A DNA stretch of 60,085 nucleotides from Xanthobacteraceae bacterium (GCA_030038995.1 JASHQS010000176.1:1-60085), one strand, 5' to 3'. Positions 37,029 through 45,948 are shown, numbered from the stretch's first letter. Numbers and translations are program-made. The notes: a model not told the origin generated them from the letters alone.

Positions 37029-37062
37029 GGGGCCGGACGGCGGGGTGTCGGGGGATGGGGGG
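37029..37062 (+). other. putative G-quadruplex sequence
   Basis: Runs of 4, 4, 5 and 6 G at 37029-37032, 37042-37045, 37050-37054 and 37057-37062, separated by 9, 4 and 2 bases. It lies just beyond the gdh terminator. Confidence 0.55.
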
Positions 37063-37216
37063 AGCCGCCCGGCCGGCCTAATGCGCGGTACATAGTCTTC
37101 TGGTTCGCGGATGCAACGCGGATGCACCACGGATCACGTATTAGTGTTACCATGTGCGGCAAACTGCCCGTGCTTGTGCGTCTAGAGCAGATCCCGCTCA
37201 TGTAGCGCCACTTCCC

Positions 37217-37294
37217 CGTCATGCGCGGGCTTGACCCGCGCATCCATGCGGCCCCGACGCAGCATGGATTGCCGGGTCAAGCCCGGCAATGACG
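37217..37294. repeat. REP-like palindrome with CGTCATGCGCGGGCTTGACC arms
   Basis: The left arm reads 'CGTCATGCGCGGGCTTGACC' and the right arm 'GGGTCAAGCCCGGCAATGAC', with an inner CATCCATG/CATGGAT pair. This is a distinct family from the other palindromes in the window. Confidence 0.82.
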
Positions 37295-37398
37295 AACCGA
37301 GGAGTCGCGATTCGATCGGAGCGGAACATGCGCTAGTTCCATCCCGCCGTGCGATAATTCATTTGGTGAGGGCGGTTCCAGGCCGCACTCGCCGGGCG

Positions 37399-37449
37399 GA
37401 ACTCATCCAGCAGATGAACTCATCCAGCAGATGAACTCATCCAGCAGAT
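37399..37449. repeat. 17-bp tandem repeat, three perfect copies
   Basis: GAACTCATCCAGCAGAT is repeated at 37399, 37416 and 37433. The third copy contains the last four codons and the stop of the minus-strand molybdopterin hydroxylase gene (stop at 37439-37437). The period is not a multiple of three, so each added copy changes the downstream frame. Confidence 0.9.
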
Positions 37450-39827
37450 TCAGTATCAGCACGCGCCCTTTGCGCCTGCCGGATCGCGTCCCACACCTTG
37501 TCCGGCGTCAACGGCATCGTCAGATCGCGCACGCCGAATTCGCGCAGCGCGTCGAGCACCGCGCTGACCACGACGACCGGCGCCGCCGTGGTGCCGCCTT
37601 CGCCGGCGGCCTTGATGCCGAGCGGGTTGGTGGGCGACAGCACCTCGGCGATTTCGGTTCGGAACGCCGGTAGCGTGTCGGCGCGCGGCATGCCGTAATC
37701 CATCAACGAGCCGGTGAGCGGCTGGCCCGAATCCGCATCGAGGAAGATTTGTTCCCACATCGCCTGGCCGACGCCCTGGGCGACCGCGCCATGGGTTTGG
37801 CCGTGCACGATCAGCGGATTGATGCAGCGGCCGACATCGTCGACGCAGGCATAGCGCGTGATCTTGACCTCGCCGGTCTCGGCATCGACTTCGACCTCGC
37901 AGATCGCGGTGCCGTTGGGGAACACCGGCTCGTGCATCTCGTTGTCGGCAACCACCGCGAGGCCGTCTTTCAGTTCGTCGGGCAGCGAAAGCCGCGCCGC
38001 CTCCTGCGCCAGCTCGAAGAAATCGAAGGTGCGGTTGGTTTCGCGCGTGGCAAAGCGGCCGTCGTCGAACGACACGTGCTCCGGCGTGCTGCCCGTGGCG
38101 AGCGCGGCGATCGCCTTGGCCTTGGCGATCAGCGCAGCCGCCGCCTTGGCGAACACGGTCGCCGCGTGGCGCATGGAGCGGCCGGAATGCGAGCCGCCGC
38201 CGACCTTCACCACGTCGGTGTCGCCGAGAATGATGCGCACGCTCTCGGCCGGCACGTGCAACAGGTCGGAGACGACTTGCGCAAAGCTGGTCTCGTGGCC
38301 CTGCCCGCTCGGCTGCGTGCCGATGACGACGTCGACGCGCCCTTCCGGCTGCACCCTGATGCGCGCCTGCTCGCGCGGCGCGCCGATCGAGGATTCGACG
38401 TAATTGGCGAGGCCGCGCCCCAGAAGCTTGCCGCGACGCCTGGCGTCGCGGCGGCGGGCTGGAAAGCCTTTCCAGTCGGCGATCGCCATCGCCCAATCCA
38501 TGTTCTCAGCGTAACGGCCGCTGTCGTAGGTCATGCCGACGGCATTGCGGTACGGCATCGCTTCGCCGCGGATGAGATTCTTGCGGCGGAGCGCGATGCG
38601 GTCGATGCCGAGTTCGTCTGCGGCGGCGTCGACCAAGCGCTCGATGGCGAACGTCACCTCGGGCCGGCCGGAGCTGCGATAGGCGTTGGTCGGCGTGGTG
38701 TTGGTGAACACCGCCAGCGCGCGCAGGTGCGCCGCCGGGATGGCGTATGGGCCGGTAACGAGGCCCGCGCCCTTGCTCAACGGCGACAGCGACACGCAGC
38801 GCGCGCCGACATTGCTGATATTGGTGGCGCGCATGGCCAGGAATTTGCCGTCGCCGTCGAGCGCCAGCTCGACTTTGGTGACGAGGTCGCGGCCCTGATA
38901 GTCGCTGACAAAAGCTTCGGAACGGGTCGCGGTGAATTTCACCGGCCGGCCGATTTTCTTCGCCGCCCACAGCACCAGGCCGAACTCGACGAAGACGCGG
39001 TTGCGGGTGCCGAAATTGCCGCCGACGTCGCGCGACAGCACGCGCAATGTTTGCGGCGGGATGCCGAGCACCGTGGCGAGCTCGCTCTTCTGCCGTACCG
39101 CGCCGCCCGAGCCGGCATAGAGCGTGTAGCGGCCGGTCGCCGCATCGTAGGCGCCAAGCGCCGCGCGCGGCTCGAGCGGCACGCCGGTGACACGGCCGAT
39201 ATGAAAGTCGCGCGCGATGACGTGCGCGGCCCGCGTAAAGGCGCGGTCCGTCGCCTCGGCGTCGCCGAACAACGTTTCGACCAGGACGTTGTCCGGCACT
39301 TCGTCCCACAGAGCCGGCGCGCCGGGCCGCATCGCTGCTTCGGAGTGCAGCACGAACGGCAGCTCGTCGTAGTGCACTGCCACGGCTTCGGCCGCGTCGA
39401 GCGCCTGCGCCTTGGTCGCGGCAACCACCATCGCCACCGCCTCGCCGACATGGCGCACCCTATCGGCCGGCAACAGCGTATGCGGACCGACGAACACGGC
39501 GCCGCCGCCGGGGGCGGCGAGCTTCATGTCGAATTTGGTCTTCGGCACCGGATCGTGCGGAATTGGCGCAAGCCCAGCGGCGGCGCAATCGGCGCCGATG
39601 AACACGCCGAGCACGCCGGGCATGGTCTTTGCCGCCGCAACATCGATGCCGACAATACGCGCATGCGGATGCAGCGAGCGCACCATCGCCGCATAGGTTT
39701 GGCTGTCGAGGTTGAAATCGTCGGTGAAGCAGCCGCGCCCGGTGACGAGCCGCTCGTCCTCCTTGCGCGGCAGCGGCTTGCCGATAAAGCGGAAGCCGGT
39801 CGTGTCCGGTTTTGTGGCGTCGTCCAT
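37437..39827 (-). CDS. xanthine dehydrogenase/CO dehydrogenase-family molybdopterin-binding subunit
   Basis: A large (CoxL-type) subunit of about 796 aa belonging to the molybdenum hydroxylases. N-terminal 'GKPLPRKEDERLVTGRGCF' is typical. The active-site loop reads 'NAYRSSGRPEVTF', closer to the form II 'AYRGAGR' pattern than to the form I CO dehydrogenase 'AYRCSFR', so CO oxidation is unlikely. 'DVGRCINPLIVHGQTHGAVA' and 'LGIKAAGEGGTTAAPVVVVS' are standard C-terminal motifs. No FAD (medium) or 2Fe-2S (small) subunit gene is adjacent, so the partners must be elsewhere or it is an orphan. The ATG at 39827 is preferred over 39887. The substrate is unknown. Confidence 0.88.
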   Translation of the reverse strand: MDDATKPDTTGFRFIGKPLPRKEDERLVTGRGCFTDDFNLDSQTYAAMVRSLHPHARIVGIDVAAAKTMPGVLGVFIGADCAAAGLAPIPHDPVPKTKFDMKLAAPGGGAVFVGPHTLLPADRVRHVGEAVAMVVAATKAQALDAAEAVAVHYDELPFVLHSEAAMRPGAPALWDEVPDNVLVETLFGDAEATDRAFTRAAHVIARDFHIGRVTGVPLEPRAALGAYDAATGRYTLYAGSGGAVRQKSELATVLGIPPQTLRVLSRDVGGNFGTRNRVFVEFGLVLWAAKKIGRPVKFTATRSEAFVSDYQGRDLVTKVELALDGDGKFLAMRATNISNVGARCVSLSPLSKGAGLVTGPYAIPAAHLRALAVFTNTTPTNAYRSSGRPEVTFAIERLVDAAADELGIDRIALRRKNLIRGEAMPYRNAVGMTYDSGRYAENMDWAMAIADWKGFPARRRDARRRGKLLGRGLANYVESSIGAPREQARIRVQPEGRVDVVIGTQPSGQGHETSFAQVVSDLLHVPAESVRIILGDTDVVKVGGGSHSGRSMRHAATVFAKAAAALIAKAKAIAALATGSTPEHVSFDDGRFATRETNRTFDFFELAQEAARLSLPDELKDGLAVVADNEMHEPVFPNGTAICEVEVDAETGEVKITRYACVDDVGRCINPLIVHGQTHGAVAQGVGQAMWEQIFLDADSGQPLTGSLMDYGMPRADTLPAFRTEIAEVLSPTNPLGIKAAGEGGTTAAPVVVVSAVLDALREFGVRDLTMPLTPDKVWDAIRQAQRARADTESAG

Positions 39828-39931
39828 GATGCTCAGGGACTGCGTCGGATTGGCCGCCTCCTTACTACGCCGGCACGGCCCGGCCACGCAAAGCCCGCGG
39901 CTGCGGGAGGCGCGCCGCCGAGCGCGCCCAC

Positions 39932-41407
39932 CTACTTTATTTTGAACGCATAGACGCGGCCGTCAGCGCCGACGTAAAGCCGATCCTGCGTCGCGATCAG
40001 GGTCTGGAAATGGCGCAGCCCGGACAACGGGGCGCTGGTGAAGAGCGGCGCGCCGGTGTCGCCGCGGAATGCGTGCAGGCGATTGTCGCCCTCGGCACCG
40101 AGCACCCAGACGATCGGATTGGAGTGCCCGTCCGTCGTCGTGACCATCGGCGAACCGCCGCCGTCCACGGCGCCGCACCAGGCGGCGTTCATGGCCAGCG
40201 GCGCGCCGGCGGCGATCTTGAGAACGGTCAAATCGCCGCCGCGGCCCATGGCCGGGCACCGGTCGCCCGGTCCCTCGAACGCGACCATCACGGCATTGCC
40301 GAGCGGATAAGCGGCGGGCGATGTACGGATCGGAGTTCGCGACACGGTTTCGACGGCCAGTTGGCCGCCGATGCCGCCGAGATTGTTGCGGTCGAGCAGA
40401 TAGGCCTTGCGGTCCTTGCCGAGCGCCAGGATCAGCGCCTGATTGCCGACGTCGAGCGGTAACGGATTGCTGCCGCCCAAATCTTCGTCGCGGGCGTCGA
40501 GGCTGCGCCAATCGGCCGGCGCGAAGAAGTCGCGCTTGTTGTCGCTGCGGTGCAGATCGGCGCCGACGCGAAACACCGCTTCGCCGTCGCTCCATTCCTT
40601 GGCGCCGAAGGTGTTGCCGGTGGCAAAGAACATGTCGTGGCCGACGACGCCAAAGCCGCCCGGCGCCCAGATGCCGCCGCCGCGCGCCCGCGTCTCGAAG
40701 CTCAGCACTTTGCCGGGATCGTGCAGCGGCACGCCGACCACAAAGCCGTGGTAATCGCCGCAATCGCCGAAATGGCCGCTAAAGCCGGCATAAATCGTGC
40801 CGTCGAGCAGTGTCAGCGCGGTGCGCTGGTTCTGGGTGCGCGGATCGAAGCGGCGGCCGGCGCCCTGCAGCGCGCGGCCGACGTCGACCGGAAAGCCGTG
40901 CAGGATGCTGCCGTCCTTGAGCGACAGGCCGAATATTTCGTGGCGCGGGCCGCCGGCTTCGTCGACCGCGGCGTCGAAATAGATCGCCTGCGTCGCCGGG
41001 TCGATCACCGGCGTGCCGGTGATGCCGAGCGGGTTGATGTTGCCGCACGGCAACGCGGCGCCCGGCACCGGCCGGCCGACCGACTTTCTCCACGCTTGCT
41101 TGCCGCTCTGCGCATCGAAGGCTTGCACGACGTTGCTTTCGCTCGCCGTAAGCAGCAGCGCCTGGTGCGTGGCCGGGTCCGTCCAGTACAGCGGCTGCGC
41201 ATAAACGTGCCCGTCAACGCGCGCAGCGAACGCGCCGTCGGGCTCGACCGACGCGGCGTTCTGCCAGGTCAGCGCCGGCACGACGAAGTTGCCGCTGCGG
41301 CCGGCATCGCCGTGATAGGTCAGAACCGATTGCTGCTGCTGCGCCGTGGCCGGCGCAGCCGACATCGCGACCGCAAACGCGGCAGCCAAGAATGCGCTGG
41401 TCCTCAT
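39932..41407 (-). CDS. PQQ-like beta-propeller repeat protein, periplasmic
   Basis: A 491-aa exported protein with a signal peptide at residues 1-22 ('FLAAAFAVAMSAAPATAQ'). It is followed by propeller blades of the PQQ-like repeat type ('NVVQAFDAQSGKQAWRKSVG', 'YVGADGRVYAFKIK', 'LHAFRGDTGAPLF'). A Cys pair ('ALPCGNINPLG' and 'HFGDCGDYHG') may be structural. The quinoprotein dehydrogenase active-site disulfide and metal residues are not evident, so enzyme activity is uncertain. It follows the molybdopterin hydroxylase on the same strand after 104 bases, and the two may be co-transcribed from its upstream side. Confidence 0.78.
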   Translation of the reverse strand: MRTSAFLAAAFAVAMSAAPATAQQQQSVLTYHGDAGRSGNFVVPALTWQNAASVEPDGAFAARVDGHVYAQPLYWTDPATHQALLLTASESNVVQAFDAQSGKQAWRKSVGRPVPGAALPCGNINPLGITGTPVIDPATQAIYFDAAVDEAGGPRHEIFGLSLKDGSILHGFPVDVGRALQGAGRRFDPRTQNQRTALTLLDGTIYAGFSGHFGDCGDYHGFVVGVPLHDPGKVLSFETRARGGGIWAPGGFGVVGHDMFFATGNTFGAKEWSDGEAVFRVGADLHRSDNKRDFFAPADWRSLDARDEDLGGSNPLPLDVGNQALILALGKDRKAYLLDRNNLGGIGGQLAVETVSRTPIRTSPAAYPLGNAVMVAFEGPGDRCPAMGRGGDLTVLKIAAGAPLAMNAAWCGAVDGGGSPMVTTTDGHSNPIVWVLGAEGDNRLHAFRGDTGAPLFTSAPLSGLRHFQTLIATQDRLYVGADGRVYAFKIK

Positions 41408-41631
41408 GGAAGTTCGCTTTCAGTTGATAATCAAGCTTACACCCAACACAGACGCGCGGGCCGCAGTTCCGTAGCGCGTTCCGCCATTGCGAGCCCCGGA
41501 GCGGCGACGAAGCAAGCGGAAGCCCGGATTGAGCGAAGCGAAATCCGGGTAGCGGCGGCCGGGCTTGCCCCGGGTTTCGCTCTTATGTCCTATGTCAAGC
41601 AAGCGTAGGCGCGTGGCTCGCACTGACGGTT
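41408..41631. other. intergenic region with a palindrome
   Basis: No gene is seen. It includes the hairpin 'AGCCCGGATT'...'AATCCGGGT' at about 41522-41551, with inner 'GAGCGAAGCG', followed by 'GCCGGGCTTGCCCCGGGTTTCGCTC'-like sequence. It resembles other intergenic palindromes of this chromosome. Confidence 0.5.
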
Positions 41632-42000
41632 TCAGCCGCGCAGCGCCGCGCCGAGCGCGGCGGCCGCCAGCGCGAGCCAGCCGACGATCAGAATAATGCC
41701 GCCGCTCGGCGCCGCCATGGCGAACAGGCGATGGCCGGCAAAAGCGCGCAGCGCGATGTCGCCGGCGAACAAAACGGCGCCGACGATCCAGCAGGCAAGA
41801 GCGAGCAGCGCGAGCGGGCGCCATAAAAGACCCTGCTGCGCCAGCGCGGCGCCGCCGAGCATCGCAGCGGCGTGCAACAGCAGCATATCGGCGGCGCTGT
41901 CGAGTCCGGCGCCGGGCGCGGCGTGGGCCCCCGCCGCGGCCAGGATGATGCCGCACGCGCCCAACAGCGCGGCCAGTATCAGCAAAATTGTTACGGCCAT
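41632..42000 (-). CDS. DUF423 membrane protein
   Basis: A 122-aa, four-helix inner-membrane protein. Features typical of DUF423 are 'GAHAAPGAGLDSAADMLLLH', 'FAGDIALRAFAGHRLFAMAA', and 'APSGGIILIVGWLALAAAAL'. The function of the family is not established. It follows the HAD hydrolase gene on the same strand with 31 bases between. Confidence 0.88.
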   Translation of the reverse strand: MAVTILLILAALLGACGIILAAAGAHAAPGAGLDSAADMLLLHAAAMLGGAALAQQGLLWRPLALLALACWIVGAVLFAGDIALRAFAGHRLFAMAAPSGGIILIVGWLALAAAALGAALRG

Positions 42001-42031
42001 GACTTGCAGCCCTCGTCCAGCAAATCCGCAT

Positions 42032-42706
42032 CTACCGGTCTTTCAGAAACGCCTGCAAATCCCAGCCGCACAGGTCCCCGATCCTGGCAAGATCGAGGTC
42101 CGCCGGCGGATAGCGCAGGCTTTGCGGATCGAAGGCATAGTGCCCTTGCCTCGCGAACACCGTGGTGACCCGCTCGCCCCAGATGCGCTTCACCGCCTCG
42201 AGAATGCGCAGCTTGTCGTCGATCAGCACGTAATGGCCGGCGGGATAGAGCCGCTCCACATAGGCCAGCTCGCGCTCCTTGTGAATATAGATGAGGACGC
42301 GGCCGTCGACGGCGCGCCACAGCCCGGAACGCTCGACTTTGCGCGGCTGGAACACCGCGTCGCCGTCGGACAGGATGACGGCGGGTCCCCATTGCTGCAC
42401 GTGGCGCACGGCGTCGAGCGCGCCGTGAAACAGCCGCTCGGCAAACGGATAATCGACCAGCCAGCTCGACATGCGCAGCACTTCAGGGCGGTGCAGCGCC
42501 TCGACGCGATAGCGCTCGAGCGCGCCCAGGTAATCGACATAGCCAAGCTCGTCGACCAGGTTTTTGAGGATGACCCAGTAGCGATCGCGCGCCGCGGTGC
42601 CGTAGTTTTCGGCAAGATGCGCGGAAAGGTCGGCCTGCACGGCGTCGTTGTCGAGCAGCGTATTGTCGACGTCGAACAGAAACACGATGTCATGCCGCTC
42701 GGCCAT
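42032..42706 (-). CDS. HAD-superfamily hydrolase
   Basis: A phosphatase-like protein of about 224 aa with HAD motif I 'FLFDVDNTLLDND', motif II 'VILSDGDAVFQPRK' and the motif III/IV region 'YVLIDDKLRILEAVKRIWG'. The cap is short and helical. The substrate cannot be read from the sequence. The ATG at 42706 is chosen; a GTG at 42718 would add four residues. It probably shares a transcript with the following DUF423 gene. Confidence 0.85.
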   Translation of the reverse strand: MAERHDIVFLFDVDNTLLDNDAVQADLSAHLAENYGTAARDRYWVILKNLVDELGYVDYLGALERYRVEALHRPEVLRMSSWLVDYPFAERLFHGALDAVRHVQQWGPAVILSDGDAVFQPRKVERSGLWRAVDGRVLIYIHKERELAYVERLYPAGHYVLIDDKLRILEAVKRIWGERVTTVFARQGHYAFDPQSLRYPPADLDLARIGDLCGWDLQAFLKDR

Positions 42707-43183
42707 TTTCGCCCACACCCGCGCGCGCCAAAAAAATATTCGCCAGCGCCGCCGCCGGCCGCCGGCCGCCGCCGATTACTGCTGCGCGCGATCCAGTCCT
42801 TATGGGCGGCGTTGTCCGGACGGATCGCAACGAAATGCGGCGGCACTTTTCCATGCGATAAACCCATGGTGCAGCCTTCGCGTTCGTCACCCCTGCAAAC
42901 AACAAACCGATAGCAGGCCCGGCGGCTGCGCTCAATCGTCTGCCATTCAGGACCATGCGACGCGGCGGCACGCGGGCGGTCCGCAGATCAACATCGCGCG
43001 GCCGCCCAACCCGGCAGGCCGGCGGCAGGAGAAATGACAGCGCCATCCATTCCGCAGTGTTCAGGTCGCTGTGTTCAGGTCGCTTGCATTGGGCCGGTCA
43101 TCACGCCGATACTGTTTGCGGGTGGTTTTCAGTCCAAACCATTGTGACTTCGGCAATACGCCGACCGCCACGGAGGGCTCCCG
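42707..43183. other. gene-free interval
   Basis: No supported gene. Near 42730-42775 the minus strand has a very GC-rich repeat of GGCGGC/CCGG units followed by AATATTTTTTT, which could terminate minus-strand transcription. The rest shows no motif I recognise. Frames crossing it lack family features. Confidence 0.45.
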
Positions 43184-43993
43184 ATGCAACGCATCCTCAT
43201 CACCGGCGCCGCCGGCCAGATCGGCAAGGCGTTGCGCGAGGGCTTCCGTGGTTCCTATCCGCTGCTCCGCCTGCTCGACGTGGCGCCGCTCGGCGCCGCG
43301 ACAGGCGGCGAAGAAGTCGTCAGCGCCGACATCCGCGACATCGCGGCGATGGAGAAGGCGACGGCCGGCATCGATTGCGTCGTGCATCTCGCCGGCCAAT
43401 CCACCGAGGCCGCATGGGACAAGGTGCTGCCGCTCAACATCGAGGGCTGCTACAACGTCTTCGAGGCGGCGCGCCGGAGCGGCGTCAGGCGCCTCATATT
43501 CGCCAGCTCCAACCACGCCATCGGCTTTCATCGCCGCGAGCGCTGCATCGACAACACCGTGCTGCCGCGGCCGGACACCCGCTACGGCGTCTCGAAAGTG
43601 TTCGGCGAGGCGCTCGGCCGGCTCTATGCCGACAAATACGGCTTGAGCGTCGCCTGCCTGCGCATCGGCAGCTTCCTCAGCCCGGACCGGCCGACCGACG
43701 CGCGGCAGCTCCTCACCTGGATCAGCCATCGCGACATGGTGCAGCTCGTGCGCCGCTGCATCGATCATCCGCACTATCATTTCGTCGTCGTCTACGGCGT
43801 GTCCAACAACCTGCGCAGCCGCTGGGACAACACCAACGCCAAGTTTCTGGGCTATCGGCCGCAAGACGATTCCGAAAAATTCGCCGCCGAGATTTTGGCC
43901 CAGGGCAGGAAGGAAAACGCGATCGCCGCGCAGTTCCACGGCGGCTTCTACACGCCGATGGAGTTTGCCGGCGATCCGGATGCGATCGATTAA
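43184..43993 (+). CDS. NAD-dependent SDR, uronate dehydrogenase-like
   Basis: A 269-aa extended short-chain dehydrogenase. The Rossmann motif is 'ILITGAAGQIGKALREG', the substrate Ser/Asn segment is 'IFASSNHAIGFH', and the catalytic pair is in 'RYGVSKVFGEALGRLYADKYG' (YxxxK). These match uronate dehydrogenases (about 265 aa), which oxidise galacturonate or glucuronate to aldarolactones. The conserved 'GVSNN' and 'WDNTNAKFLGYRPQDDSE' C-terminal text also fits. GGAGGG lies upstream of the ATG. A sugar-acid dehydratase follows on the same strand after a repeat. The exact sugar is inferred only from family resemblance. Confidence 0.83.
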   Translation: MQRILITGAAGQIGKALREGFRGSYPLLRLLDVAPLGAATGGEEVVSADIRDIAAMEKATAGIDCVVHLAGQSTEAAWDKVLPLNIEGCYNVFEAARRSGVRRLIFASSNHAIGFHRRERCIDNTVLPRPDTRYGVSKVFGEALGRLYADKYGLSVACLRIGSFLSPDRPTDARQLLTWISHRDMVQLVRRCIDHPHYHFVVVYGVSNNLRSRWDNTNAKFLGYRPQDDSEKFAAEILAQGRKENAIAAQFHGGFYTPMEFAGDPDAID

Positions 43994-44033
43994 TGAGATG
44001 GGGTCAGTTTGGGCGTCGACGAGGCACTGCGCA

Positions 44034-44203
44034 CTCCCTCTCCCCGGAGGGGAGAGGGTTGGGGTGAGGGGGGTCGGATGCTGCAGTCTTTTTCTGAAAC
44101 TTCCGAACCCCCTCACCCTCGCTCGCGGAGCTTGTCATCGGGCGGCGCTTCGCGCCGACCCGTTGGCTCGCTCGACCTCTCCCCTCCGGAGAGAGGTGAA
44201 GTA
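44034..44203. repeat. palindromic repeat with CCCTCTCCCC/GGGGAGAGG arms
   Basis: The left part, 'CTCTCCCCGGAGGGGAGAGG', is itself a hairpin. The right part, 'ACCTCTCCCCTCCGGAGAGAG', mirrors it, with 'GGGGTGAGG'/'CCCTCACCC' inside. It separates the SDR and dehydratase genes. Confidence 0.75.
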
Positions 44204-44238
44204 ATAAGTCGGCGAAACAGATAACGGGCGCGGCAACC

Positions 44239-45945
44239 TTGGCAGAGCACGACAAACAAAGACACGGGCTGGCGCGCGGGCTGACCAATTACGGCGACGC
44301 CGATTTTTCGCTGTACCTGCGGCGCTCGTTCGCCAAATCGATGGGCTATTCGGCCGAGATGCTGGCGCGGCCGATCGTCGGCATCGCCCAATCGGCAAGC
44401 GGCTTTAACAATTGCCACCGGCACTTTCCCGAGCTCGTGGCGGCGGTGAAGCGCGGCGTCATCGCCGCCGGCGGCCTGCCGCTCGACTTTCCGACCGTTT
44501 CGCTCGGCGAAGTTTTTTTGCATCCGACCAGCATGATGTTCCGCAACCTGATGGCGATGGACGTGGAGGAAATGATCCGCGCCCAGCCGATGGACGCGGT
44601 GGTGCTGATCGGCGCCTGCGACAAGACCGTGCCGGCGCTGCTCATGGGCGCCACGTCGGCCGACCTGCCGGCCGTCGTGCTGATCGGCGGCCCGATGCTG
44701 CCGATGGCGCATCACGGCGAGCGGCTCGGCGCCTGCACCGACTGCCGGCGGTTCTGGGCCAAATACCGCGCCGGCGAAATTTCCGCCCGCGACATCGCCG
44801 ACATCGAAGGCAACCTCGCCGCCACGACCGGCAGTTGCGCGGTGATGGGCACCGCCAGCACCATGGCGTCGATCGCCGAGGCGCTCGGCATGACGTTGCC
44901 GGGTACCGCGGCGATTCCCGCGGTGCATGCCGACCGGCTGCGCGCCGCCGAGGCCAGCGGCCGCCGCGCCGTCGAACTGGTCGGCACCGCGCTCCGCCCG
45001 AGCCGCATCGTCACCGCACGGTCGATCGAGAACGCGCTGCGCGTGCTGCTCGCCATCGGCGGCTCGACCAACGGGCTCATTCATTTGACCGCGATCGCCG
45101 GCCGCGCCGGCGTCGCGGTATCGCTCAAGCGCTTGAATGAATTGTCCGACGCGACGCCGATCCTGGTCGACTTGAAACCGACCGGCCAGCATTACATGTC
45201 GGATCTGTTCGCCGCCGGCGGCATCGGCGCGGTGTTGCGCGAATTAAAGCCGCTCCTGCATCTCGACTGCATGACGGTGACCGGCGAGACGCTCGGCGAG
45301 CGCTTGGCCGGCGCGGCGCCGTGGGTCGACCGTGACGTCGTCCGCCCGCTCGCCGAGCCCTATCAGAAACAGGGCGGGCTTGCGGCTCTGTCCGGCTCGC
45401 TCGCCCCGAACGGCGCCATCATCAAGCGCTCCGCCGCCGACCCGCGCCTGTTCGAGCGCGAAGGCCGCGCCGTGGTGTTCGCCTCGCTCGACGATCTCGC
45501 CGCGCGCATCGACGCGCCCGATCTCGACGTCACGGCCGACGATTTTCTGGTGCTGCAGAATGCCGGGCCGAAGAGCGGCTACGCCATGCCGGAGGCCGGC
45601 TATCTGCCGATCCCGGCAAAACTGGCGCGCGCCGGCGTCAAGGACATGGTGCGCATTTCCGACGCCCGCATGAGCGGCACCGCCTACGGCACCATCGTGC
45701 TGCACGTCTCGCCCGAAGCCGCAATCGGCGGCCCGCTGGCGCTGGTGCGGAGCGGCGACCGCATCAAGCTCTCGGTCGCCCGGCGCCGCCTCGATCTGCT
45801 GGTCGACGACGCCGAGCTCGTCAAACGCCGCGCCGCCCACCGGCCGTTCGCCGCCACGCCGGCGCGCGGCTACGCCCGGCTCTACATGCAAAGCGTGTTG
45901 CAGGCCGAACTGGGCTGCGACTTCGATTTTCTGCGCAAGGCGTAG
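44239..45945 (+). CDS. IlvD/Edd-family sugar-acid dehydratase (L-arabinonate dehydratase-like)
   Basis: A 568-aa [2Fe-2S] dehydratase. From the TTG start at 44239, the cluster-ligand cysteines fall at 59 ('FNNCHRH'), 127 ('GACDKT') and 200 ('TGSCAVMG'). Those are the positions I remember for Rhizobium L-arabinonate dehydratase. Lys129 and the catalytic Ser in 'DARMSGTAYG' (about 479) are present. The N-terminal 'GLTNYGDADFSLYLRRSF' is family-typical and rules out the later ATG at 44341. The likely reaction is dehydration of an aldonate or aldarate to a 2-keto-3-deoxy acid. The upstream uronate-dehydrogenase-like gene suggests a sugar-acid pathway, but the substrate is unproven. Confidence 0.9.
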   Translation: MAEHDKQRHGLARGLTNYGDADFSLYLRRSFAKSMGYSAEMLARPIVGIAQSASGFNNCHRHFPELVAAVKRGVIAAGGLPLDFPTVSLGEVFLHPTSMMFRNLMAMDVEEMIRAQPMDAVVLIGACDKTVPALLMGATSADLPAVVLIGGPMLPMAHHGERLGACTDCRRFWAKYRAGEISARDIADIEGNLAATTGSCAVMGTASTMASIAEALGMTLPGTAAIPAVHADRLRAAEASGRRAVELVGTALRPSRIVTARSIENALRVLLAIGGSTNGLIHLTAIAGRAGVAVSLKRLNELSDATPILVDLKPTGQHYMSDLFAAGGIGAVLRELKPLLHLDCMTVTGETLGERLAGAAPWVDRDVVRPLAEPYQKQGGLAALSGSLAPNGAIIKRSAADPRLFEREGRAVVFASLDDLAARIDAPDLDVTADDFLVLQNAGPKSGYAMPEAGYLPIPAKLARAGVKDMVRISDARMSGTAYGTIVLHVSPEAAIGGPLALVRSGDRIKLSVARRRLDLLVDDAELVKRRAAHRPFAATPARGYARLYMQSVLQAELGCDFDFLRKA

Positions 45946-45948
45946 ACC

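Larger units (their letters stand above)
36922..37436. other. gene-free interval with terminator, G-runs, REP and tandem repeat
   Basis: No gene is seen in these 515 bases. In order they hold the hairpin terminator (36966-37000), four G-runs able to form a quadruplex (37029-37062), a stretch without features, a REP palindrome (37217-37294), and a 17-bp tandem repeat that enters the end of the next gene. Confidence 0.7.

Noticed and set aside
37399..37449. CRISPR or iteron-type origin repeat
   Set aside because: Only three contiguous 17-bp copies, with no spacers, no replication gene and overlap with a gene end.
42223..42867. A 214-aa minus-strand frame over the HAD gene and its upstream region
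   Set aside because: It overlaps the HAD gene in another frame, is rich in Arg/Ser/Ala and has no recognised domain. Only its first 30 residues look protein-like.
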